The translations under genes and the position numbers were made by a program. The notes beneath the pieces were generated by a model, which was not told the DNA's origin, did no database searches, and saw only the letters and a program-made list of their open reading frames with translations. Below are positions 6,901 through 12,488 of a stretch of DNA of 12,488 nucleotides, in pieces. Each line of letters opens with the position of its first letter. The stretch's first letter is position 1. Source of the DNA: WRIS01 sp964345475. Its GTDB lineage: Bacteria; Actinomycetota; Coriobacteriia; Coriobacteriales; Eggerthellaceae. The stretch is taken from NCBI GenBank assembly GCA_964345475.1, contig CAYFQW010000022.1, forward strand, positions 1 through 12,488, written 5' to 3'.

Positions 6901-8163
6901 ATGGCGCTTGAAACCACCAACTATCAATGTCTATCCTGCGGTGGCCCGCTGCGTTTTGATAGCAGTCGCGGTGTATTGACGTGCGATCATTGTGATTCGT
7001 CGTTTGCTCCAGAGGCTGTTGAGGAAGCCTATGCTGCACGGCAGCAGCAAGCTGATGCTCGAGCTGGCCTCGCGACCGATGGCGTAACTGATGCTTACAC
7101 ATGCTCATCCTGCGGAGCCCAGCTTGTGTACGATGGCGTGACTGCTATTTCCAACTGCCCTTACTGCGGAAATCCAGCAGTCGTCCCGGGTATTTTGGCG
7201 GAAGACTTCAAGCCCGACCTCATTATCCCCTTCAAGCTCGAGCGCGATGCAGCGACGAAAGCCCTCGAAGAGCACTATAAGGGAAAGAAATTCCTTCCGA
7301 AGGAGTTTGTCGGTCAGAGCAAGATTCAAGAAATACAAGGCGTGTATGTGCCCTTCTGGCTCTATAACGCTCAAGCATCGGGAAAAGCCTGGTACGAAGC
7401 TAAGGATACCCGTGTATTCAAGCAAGGCGACTATCAAATTACCGAGACAGATTACTACGACGTCTATCGAAGCGGTTCTATGGATTTCGAGCGCATCCCG
7501 GTAGATGGCTCGTCAAGAATGCCAGACGCGCATATGGATGCTATAGAGCCTTTCAATTACGAAGAGTTGAGACCCTACTCGGTAGCATACCTCCCTGGTT
7601 TTCTCGCAAGCCGTTATGACGAGAACGTGGATGAATGTCGAAGTCGTGCAGAGAAGCGCGTTGAAAGCAGTGTAGAGCAAGCTTTGGCAGACACGGTGAG
7701 CGGTTATGGGACGGTATCTTGCACCCACAGCGAGGTGGATGTGCAGTGGAAGGACGCCCTCTATGCGCTCTTTCCGGTCTGGATGCTTACTACGCAATGG
7801 AACGACGAGAGTTTCCTTTTTGCCATGAACGGCCAATCGGGCAAGCTCATAGGAAACCTCCCCGTTTCAAAAGCAAAAGTGGCAGCCTGGTTTTTTGGGA
7901 TATTCGCCTTGGCAGCTGCTGTGTTTGCTGCCATCGTATTCGGATTTGGGCTTATGCAGGACGCAAGCCTTGGCGGGAAAATAGCCTGGATGACAGTGAT
8001 TCCTGCCGTTATCGCGGGCATCGTATGCTTCATTTTCTATGGGCAGATGAAGACGGCTGTTGAGAGTAAAGAAGCAGGCGTTTACCTGCAGAAAGAAAGC
8101 TTTTATCTACGTGATAGTAAAGATGATTTTCGTACGACAAAAAGAACGAGGCTCAAGGCTTGA
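6901..8163 (+). CDS. Double zinc-ribbon membrane protein, YdjG-like
   Basis: A 420-residue protein. It opens with two TFIIB-type zinc ribbons: Cys10/13/28/31 and Cys68/71/86/89. A large soluble domain (about 100-320) follows, and two membrane helices lie at about 327-350 and 361-381, ending in a basic tail. This order (ribbons, soluble domain, C-terminal membrane anchors) resembles Bacillus subtilis YdjG, which with YdjI is linked to PspA-type membrane stress; the likeness is recalled, not computed. Proteins like this are sometimes misnamed primosomal or replication proteins because of the ribbon. ATG 6901 was chosen because it follows the preceding stop closely with GGGGGTA upstream; an in-frame start at 6826 would lie inside the previous gene's zinc ribbon. 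It probably acts at the inner face of the membrane with the SPFH protein encoded next. Confidence 0.8.
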   Translation: MALETTNYQCLSCGGPLRFDSSRGVLTCDHCDSSFAPEAVEEAYAARQQQADARAGLATDGVTDAYTCSSCGAQLVYDGVTAISNCPYCGNPAVVPGILAEDFKPDLIIPFKLERDAATKALEEHYKGKKFLPKEFVGQSKIQEIQGVYVPFWLYNAQASGKAWYEAKDTRVFKQGDYQITETDYYDVYRSGSMDFERIPVDGSSRMPDAHMDAIEPFNYEELRPYSVAYLPGFLASRYDENVDECRSRAEKRVESSVEQALADTVSGYGTVSCTHSEVDVQWKDALYALFPVWMLTTQWNDESFLFAMNGQSGKLIGNLPVSKAKVAAWFFGIFALAAAVFAAIVFGFGLMQDASLGGKIAWMTVIPAVIAGIVCFIFYGQMKTAVESKEAGVYLQKESFYLRDSKDDFRTTKRTRLKA

Positions 8164-8207
8164 GCCAAGCGTTGTGAGCGACAGGGCCTGAAAGGAAAGG
8201 TGGTTAC

Positions 8208-9563
8208 ATGGGACTTCTTAAAGCAGGTGCAGGTGCCTTAGGCGGCGTGCTCGCCGACCAGTGGCGAGAGTTTTTCTATTGCGAGGCCCTTGATGCCAAT
8301 ACGCTGGCAGCTAAGGGGAGCAAGCGTGTTACAGGGCGCAGCTCAAACGTAAAAGGTGAGGAAAATATTATTTCGGACGGCTCCATCATTGCCGTAAACG
8401 AAGGCCAGTGCATGATGATTGTCGAGTCAGGCGCTGTCGTAGAAGTATGTGTTGAGCCCGGTGAGTTTGTATACGATGTCTCCACGGAGCCGAGCATATT
8501 CTACGGTAATTTGGGCGAGGGCATTAAGCGTTCCTTCGAGCAACTAGGAAAGCGTTTTACCTTTGGCGGCGATCCTGGAAAAGACCAACGGGTATATTAC
8601 TTCAATACAAAAGAGATTATTGGCAATAAGTACGGCACTGCAAGCCCTGTACCGTTTCGTGTGGTCGACAACAACATCGGTCTCGATGTGGATATTGCCG
8701 TACGCTGCAATGGCGAGTATTCCTATAAGCTGGTCGACCCGCTTTTGTTTTACAAAAATGTTTCTGGCAATATCGCCGATGTTTATACACGCGATCTCAT
8801 AGACAGCCAGTTGAAAAGTGAGCTTTTAACGGCCCTGCAGCCAGCCTTTGCCCGCATATCAGAAATGGGCATTCGGTATAGCGCAATACCTGGCCATACT
8901 TCCGAGCTTGCTGCAATATTGAATGAGGTCTTGTCGGCTGATTGGTCTGAGCTCCGTGGTATAGCAGTAGCTTCCTTTGGTGTGAACTCAATCGCCGCAT
9001 CTCAAGAAGACGAAGACATGATTAAGCAGCTCCAAAAAGCCGCTGTAATGCGCGATCCCACTATGGCTGCCGCCAACATAGCCGCGGCACAAAGTGATGC
9101 TATGCGTGCAGCCGCCTCTAACGAAGGCGGAGCAATGATGGGTTTCATGGGTATGGGAATGGCGAACGCCATTGGCGGTATGAATGCTCAAGGACTGTAT
9201 CAGGTGGGTCAGCAGCAGCCTCAAGGCGCACCCCAACAATATCAAGGCGCACCACAGCAGCAACAACAGTATCAAGGCGCACCCCAGCAGCAACAGCAAT
9301 ACCAGGGCGCACCGCAGCAGCAATACCAAGATTCTGGAGCTGCGCCAGGAGGAGGCTTTGCAGCTGGAGCAGTTGCTGGCAGCGCAGTGTCTGGCCAGCA
9401 GGGAGGCGAAGCTTCCTGGGTCTGTTCTTGTGGTACTCAAAACACAGGAAATTTCTGTCAGAACTGTGGCGGGAAACGGCCTGAGAGCGAAGGATGGACC
9501 TGCTCTTGCGGCACAAGTAACACGGGAAACTTCTGTCAAGGCTGCGGCAATAAGCGACCGTAA
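8208..9563 (+). CDS. SPFH protein with QGAP repeats, YdjI-like
   Basis: A 451-residue protein. Residues about 20-270 form an SPFH-type (band 7/'virion core protein-like') domain: ISDGSIIAVNEGQCMMIVESGAVVEV and GEFVYDVSTEPSIF are typical. An Ala/Met/Gly-rich segment follows (about 285-330). Residues 339-373 are four QGAPQ(n)Y repeats. The C-terminus carries two copies of a CxC-x8-CxxC zinc ribbon (Cys406/408/417/420 and Cys432/434/443/446). SPFH proteins assemble into membrane-associated rings or scaffolds; B. subtilis YdjI is the likely relative. There is no N-terminal signal or hydrophobic helix, so membrane contact would come through the YdjG-like partner encoded 44 bases upstream. The start has AAAGGAAAGGTGG upstream. 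The function here is inferred from family and context only. Confidence 0.83.
   Translation: MGLLKAGAGALGGVLADQWREFFYCEALDANTLAAKGSKRVTGRSSNVKGEENIISDGSIIAVNEGQCMMIVESGAVVEVCVEPGEFVYDVSTEPSIFYGNLGEGIKRSFEQLGKRFTFGGDPGKDQRVYYFNTKEIIGNKYGTASPVPFRVVDNNIGLDVDIAVRCNGEYSYKLVDPLLFYKNVSGNIADVYTRDLIDSQLKSELLTALQPAFARISEMGIRYSAIPGHTSELAAILNEVLSADWSELRGIAVASFGVNSIAASQEDEDMIKQLQKAAVMRDPTMAAANIAAAQSDAMRAAASNEGGAMMGFMGMGMANAIGGMNAQGLYQVGQQQPQGAPQQYQGAPQQQQQYQGAPQQQQQYQGAPQQQYQDSGAAPGGGFAAGAVAGSAVSGQQGGEASWVCSCGTQNTGNFCQNCGGKRPESEGWTCSCGTSNTGNFCQGCGNKRP
9222..9326 (+). repeat. QGAPQnY coding repeats
   Basis: Four in-frame units beginning CAAGGCGCACC or CAGGGCGCACC encode QGAPQQY, QGAPQQQQQY, QGAPQQQQQY and QGAPQQQY. 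CAG/CAA runs between units differ in length, which suggests change by slipped-strand replication. The two middle units are identical in protein and nearly so in DNA. The segment is probably a flexible linker between the SPFH body and the zinc ribbons. Confidence 0.85.
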
Positions 9564-9610
9564 TGACAGGTAAAAGTTTTTATAAAAAATGAAGGGAGAA
9601 GGAGGACGTT

Positions 9611-10483
9611 ATGAAAAAGAGATTACTGTTACTGATTGGAATTATTTTAGCTAGTAGTTTAGCCCTGGTCGCCTGTGGAGGAGGTGGCGGTGGAGCTGAC
9701 GCAGAGAAGAACTTTATCGGCACATGGAAGCTGATTTCTATCGATGGTGAAGACGATTATGCCGCAAGCGAGGCAGACATTGCCATGTTGGAGGAGATGG
9801 GCTTTACCCAAGAGATTACCTTAAAGGAAGACAAGACAGCTCTTTTTGTCATCGTGGATGAATCTGTAGAAGGAACCTGGGCAGCAAAAGACGCCTCTAC
9901 GGCAAGCTTAACCATCGAAGGCGATACCGTAGAAATGAAAATTGTGGACGGAACGCTTAAGTTAAGCTCTGATGGCATGACAATGAATTTTGTCAAATCA
10001 GATAAAGCTGCAGCCACCACATCAAAGGATGACGCTTCCAAAGACGACGAGTCTAAGGACACAACAAAAGATGAGTCTAAAGACGCAACAAAGGATGATA
10101 ACAAAAGCAAAGACAGCGATGCATCAGATGGCGAATCAATGAACCTTGTTGTTGCCGATGATGATATTTGCACCATTACTATAACCGGCAAAACCCTCGA
10201 CTGGGGATCCGATCCAGGATATGAAATGACTATCGTTAATAATACCGATGTAGCCATCTATGTGAGCTACGATTGGGGTTCCTTCTCAGTTAACGGCAAA
10301 ATGGTAAGCCCGTGGTTCAGTGCAACCGTCCAGCCTGGTAAATATGTTGAGACTGTTCTGTCCTTCAGCAGCAGTGATATTGGAGAAGGCATCGAATCGC
10401 TTGTAAATGTGGAAGGATTTATAACAGTTGATGAGGCCGACACTTGGGACGACTTGGCAAAATATGAAATAAATATTCCATAA
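9611..10483 (+). CDS. Secreted lipoprotein with Lys/Asp-rich linker
   Basis: A 290-residue lipoprotein. A basic start and hydrophobic helix (residues 2-21) end in the lipobox LVAC with Cys22 followed by a Gly run, so the mature protein should be anchored to the outer face of the membrane. Residues about 33-128 form a small beta-rich domain beginning NFIGTWKLISI, lipocalin-like in appearance. Residues 130-176 are a charged Ser/Lys/Asp/Thr linker with imperfect KDxTKDESKD repeats. Residues about 177-290 form a second beta-rich domain (MTIVNNTDVAIYV), possibly Ig-like. No catalytic motif is seen. GGAGG lies 5 bases before the ATG, and the gap from the SPFH gene is 47 bases without a convincing terminator, so it is probably the last gene of the cassette. 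It may be the extracytoplasmic partner or reporter of the module; its function is unknown. Confidence 0.85.
   Translation: MKKRLLLLIGIILASSLALVACGGGGGGADAEKNFIGTWKLISIDGEDDYAASEADIAMLEEMGFTQEITLKEDKTALFVIVDESVEGTWAAKDASTASLTIEGDTVEMKIVDGTLKLSSDGMTMNFVKSDKAAATTSKDDASKDDESKDTTKDESKDATKDDNKSKDSDASDGESMNLVVADDDICTITITGKTLDWGSDPGYEMTIVNNTDVAIYVSYDWGSFSVNGKMVSPWFSATVQPGKYVETVLSFSSSDIGEGIESLVNVEGFITVDEADTWDDLAKYEINIP
10049..10096 (+). repeat. 24-bp tandem repeat in lipoprotein linker
   Basis: Two adjacent 24-base units (10049-10072 and 10073-10096) differ at three positions and encode ESKDTTKD and ESKDATKD. Shorter, weaker copies (SKDD) flank them. They account for the charged linker of the lipoprotein. 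Confidence 0.8.
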
Positions 10484-10491
10484 GAAACAAC

Positions 10492-10560
10492 GCTAGCACG
10501 ACAAGCTAGCAGAAGATGCGCTTCAGCAGGAAGAAAGAATACCTAAAGCTCGACAGCTTT
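10492..10560. other. Small hairpins after the lipoprotein gene
   Basis: Just past the stop, GCTAGC occurs at 10492-10497 and 10505-10510 and can pair across a 7-base loop. Further on, AAAGCT (10545-10550) pairs with AGCTTT (10555-10560) around CGAC, followed by GTTATG. Both stems are 6 bp without a strong T-run, so they are weak terminator candidates at best. Nothing codes in this stretch. Confidence 0.35.
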
Positions 10561-10597
10561 GTTATGAAAGATTCTTGTAGGATGTAAAATGTTGTAA

Positions 10598-10655
10598 GCA
10601 AGGGAGCTTGAAAAAGCTCCCTTGCGGCATTTTGGTGCATGTACGCCAAAATGCC
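10598..10655. terminator. Two touching perfect hairpins, likely bidirectional terminator
   Basis: Hairpin A (10598-10625) is a perfect 12-bp stem, GCAAGGGAGCTT with its complement, closed by a GAAA tetraloop. Hairpin B (10626-10655) starts at the very next base: a 12-pair stem beginning GGCATTTTGG (one G-U pair) around the loop CATGTA. They lie between the convergent stops of the lipoprotein (10483) and the flavoprotein (10688), which fits termination from both sides. Neither is followed by a classic U-tract on the plus strand; on the minus strand hairpin A is followed by a moderately T-rich stretch. Confidence 0.6.
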
Positions 10656-10687
10656 TGGCCTTTGAAAACTCGAGCACAAAATACGTT

Positions 10688-12427
10688 TTAGATACTAGCC
10701 AAACGACGCCCCAAAATCATTCCCGATGCTGCACATCTTCCTGCGTTCGCGCCAGCAGCGAGATTTGGATAGGTGTGATTGTAGTAACATCCTGAGTCAT
10801 TGCCGAGGAGATAAAGCCCAGGAATCGGTCTATTCTCATCATCCAAGGCTTGGTATTGATCGTTTATGACTATTCCATCGAGGGTACACAAAGGCTCGCC
10901 TCCAACTTTTACACCATAGAAGGGAGGCTCATTGATGGAAGAAAGACGGTAGGGGTCTTTTCCGAAACGTTCATCGTATTGCGCCTCAAATGCATGATTG
11001 TATGCCTCTACCTCCGCTTTAAACAGTTCGACATCTTCGATAAGGAGTCCTGCCGCCAGCTCTTCGAGTGTATCGGCCTTGATGCAGTGGCCAGATTCCA
11101 CCATATCCTCTATCTGTGCCTGGGTGCCTTCGATGCGAGGAGAGTATAGGGCGTTTCCGCCTTCGCGATCGAGCATAGTCGAGCAACCGATAGTGTGGAA
11201 GCGTACTACATCTTTCTCCCAGCCAGAATCCCAAATAGAGTACCAGGCTCTGCCGGGAGAGTTCTTTGCTGCGTGCAGGATGTAGTCATAGGGAGAAGCT
11301 TCGTTAGTGAGCCTCCTGCCTGTTTTATCGACTTTGAGGAAGGGTTGCGTGGCAAAAATGAAGTGAACAAATTCTTGTCCGCCGAAACCGAAGCCAAGCT
11401 CTTCTTCGGGCCTGACAACTCCGCGGTCAAAGACCATGGTGGTTGGGAAGTCATCAAGATGGGCACCTGCCCAAAGGCAGGCTTTAATGCCATCTCCGAA
11501 TATCGTGCCCGTATTAAGGGGGCCAACAAAGCTTTTCTCGAGACCGGCTTGCCTCGCTTCGTACATCTCCTGATTATTCACATAGCCACCAGTCGCCACG
11601 ACAACAGCTTTCGAGGCGTTTATTCTAATAATATCGCCGTCTTCGTTTTCCGCATAGGCACCTACAATGGCCCCGTTTTCCTGTATGAGTTTTTTCATAG
11701 GAGTTAGGTTCCTATATTGACCACCAGCTGCTTCAAAGTGATGTATCATGACAGCTTGGACTTCGATCTCCTTTGCAACAGTCCCCTCGGGGGTAATCAA
11801 ACCATGCCCAGTCGGCCAATCAGCGTATCTTCCTTTGGGGGGCATATTCCACTCAAGCAAGTATCCGAAATCATTAGCCTCCAGTATGTCTCCCAGCCAG
11901 TCGACTGCCTCGGCACTATTATCAACCCAATCTCTAATCAGGTTGATGTCGCAGATATTGAGGGCGTAGTTTACGAAATCGTTCACGATGTCTTCTTTGT
12001 TTATCTCGACACCCTGCGCTATTTGGTAGCGACTTCCGACAGCTGCTATGGAAGAACTTCTAATTCCGTGCCCATTCTCCTGTGCCTCAATCAGGAGCAC
12101 CGAAGCACCTGCTTCTGCTGCGTGGCATGCGGCGAACGTACCTGCCATACCCGCCCCCACGACAAGGATATCCGTTTCGAGGGTTTCGCTCACATCCGAA
12201 TCGCTTATTTCTGGCTCCTGGCCAAGCCAGTCTACTGCTGTGCCTGGGTTTGGATTTTCGGCTGGTTTATCACCGGCATCTGCTGGTTTTTCCGTTCCCG
12301 ACGGCGCCTGAGAACACGAAGTTAAGGGCAGTACCCCTAAGCTAGCGACTCCGCCTATAGCTAATCCTCCCTTTAGAAAAGACCTGCGAGAAAGGCCGAA
12401 TCTCTCATTTCCTTTTTTCTGTTCCAT
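10688..12427 (-). CDS. Tat-exported FAD-dependent reductase, fumarate reductase superfamily
   Basis: A 579-residue flavoprotein. The N-terminus has a Tat motif (SRRSFLKGG, 13-21), a hydrophobic stretch and a lipobox (LTSC, Cys38), then an Ala/Pro/Asp-rich linker, so it should be folded with FAD in the cytoplasm, exported and lipid-anchored outside. FAD binding is shown by DILVVGAGMAG (86-96), IEAQENGHGIRSSS (113-126), VVVATGGYV (275-283) and GLYLLGNDSG (537-546). It belongs to the FAD_binding_2 fumarate/urocanate/ketosteroid group, but no haem CxxCH or FMN-binding domain is present; electrons would come from a separate carrier. Compared with Shewanella Fcc3 as I recall it, the catalytic Arg region NExTTRD reads NEASPYD (375-381, Tyr380) and the HGANRLGG segment is replaced by NHTYPNLAAG, so fumarate is an unlikely substrate. 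ATG 12427 has GAGG 5 bases upstream and an in-frame stop shortly before. Confidence 0.88.
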   Translation of the reverse strand: MEQKKGNERFGLSRRSFLKGGLAIGGVASLGVLPLTSCSQAPSGTEKPADAGDKPAENPNPGTAVDWLGQEPEISDSDVSETLETDILVVGAGMAGTFAACHAAEAGASVLLIEAQENGHGIRSSSIAAVGSRYQIAQGVEINKEDIVNDFVNYALNICDINLIRDWVDNSAEAVDWLGDILEANDFGYLLEWNMPPKGRYADWPTGHGLITPEGTVAKEIEVQAVMIHHFEAAGGQYRNLTPMKKLIQENGAIVGAYAENEDGDIIRINASKAVVVATGGYVNNQEMYEARQAGLEKSFVGPLNTGTIFGDGIKACLWAGAHLDDFPTTMVFDRGVVRPEEELGFGFGGQEFVHFIFATQPFLKVDKTGRRLTNEASPYDYILHAAKNSPGRAWYSIWDSGWEKDVVRFHTIGCSTMLDREGGNALYSPRIEGTQAQIEDMVESGHCIKADTLEELAAGLLIEDVELFKAEVEAYNHAFEAQYDERFGKDPYRLSSINEPPFYGVKVGGEPLCTLDGIVINDQYQALDDENRPIPGLYLLGNDSGCYYNHTYPNLAAGANAGRCAASGMILGRRLASI

Positions 12428-12449
12428 GTTTTCCTCGTATCCTAAACAT
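12405..12449 (-). CDS. Possible 14-codon leader frame overlapping the flavoprotein start
   Basis: ATG 12449 follows a strong Shine-Dalgarno (GGGAGG, 5-base spacing) and reads MFRIRGKHGTEKRK before a TGA that lies 20 bases inside the flavoprotein gene, in the +1 frame. Its ribosome binding site is better than that of the flavoprotein. It could be a translation-coupled leader, or chance. There is no homology evidence. Confidence 0.3.
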   Translation of the reverse strand: MFRIRGKHGTEKRK

Positions 12450-12450
12450 C

Positions 12451-12466
12451 GTCACCTCCCGGTGAC
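12451..12466 (-). promoter_or_regulatory. Hairpin enclosing the leader Shine-Dalgarno
   Basis: On the minus strand GTCACC pairs perfectly with GGTGAC around a GGGA loop. The Shine-Dalgarno GGGAGG spans the loop and 3' arm of this 6-bp stem, so the hairpin could hide it in the mRNA. It lies 24 bases before the flavoprotein ATG. The promoter itself is not identifiable in the 22 bases left in the window. Confidence 0.4.
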
Positions 12467-12488
12467 TTTCAGTCTCGTATTTTGACTT

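Noticed and set aside
9222..9326. CRISPR-like array from regularly spaced repeats.
   Set aside because: The repeats are in frame, short and encode protein; there are no unique spacers and no cas genes.
8988..9539. Minus-strand frame with leucine-rich repeats resembling membrane helices.
   Set aside because: The Leu runs are the reverse complement of the CAG/CAA glutamine repeats in the SPFH gene.
9564..9610. Terminator between the SPFH and lipoprotein genes.
   Set aside because: A/T-rich sequence (AAAAGTTTTTATAAAAA) is present, but no stable GC stem precedes a T-run, so the genes are probably cotranscribed.

Overview
The window looks like chromosome from a strictly anaerobic actinobacterium of the Coriobacteriia, probably an Eggerthellaceae relative. 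This is an inference from three things: a Tat-exported, FAD-dependent respiratory-type reductase without fused haem; 7TM and LuxR-type two-component proteins; and a selenium gene pair. No rRNA or other taxonomic marker is present. Base composition is roughly balanced, and I see no insertion sequence, phage gene, tRNA or CRISPR array.

Layout. (1) 62-739 (+) encodes YedF, a TusA-DsrE selenium-metabolism protein. Facing it on the minus strand is selD (1913-798), selenophosphate synthetase. Ordinary ORF calling truncates selD because its catalytic residue is an in-frame UGA (1845-1847) followed by a hairpin that fits a bacterial SECIS. SelD is therefore a selenoprotein that supplies the selenium donor needed for its own synthesis. 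(2) About 2083-5931 (+) is a tightly overlapping three-gene signalling operon: a 7TM sensor with a degenerate, His-less kinase half and no standard start codon at its apparent N-terminus; an intact membrane histidine kinase; and a NarL/LuxR-type response regulator. (3) 6161-10483 (+) is a four-gene cassette: a DUF4428 zinc-ribbon protein, a double zinc-ribbon membrane protein resembling Bacillus YdjG, an SPFH protein resembling YdjI with QGAP repeats and two C-terminal zinc ribbons, and a lipoprotein. It looks like an envelope or membrane-scaffold module. (4) 10484-10687 is a gap rich in hairpins between convergent genes, including two perfect 12-bp hairpins that touch. (5) 12427-10688 (-) encodes a Tat-exported lipoprotein flavoprotein of the fumarate/urocanate reductase superfamily. 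Its key fumarate-reductase residues are replaced, so it probably reduces a different acceptor. Its leader has a hairpin that encloses a strong Shine-Dalgarno and a 14-codon upstream reading frame.

How the parts may fit together: the sensor operon lies directly upstream of the envelope cassette and could control it, but nothing in the sequence proves this. SelD and YedF serve selenoprotein synthesis, whose other genes (selA, selB, selC) must lie elsewhere. The items most worth a second look are the Sec-containing SelD, the missing start codon and degenerate kinase core of the first sensor, the SPFH/zinc-ribbon/lipoprotein cassette, and the unusual active site of the flavoprotein.
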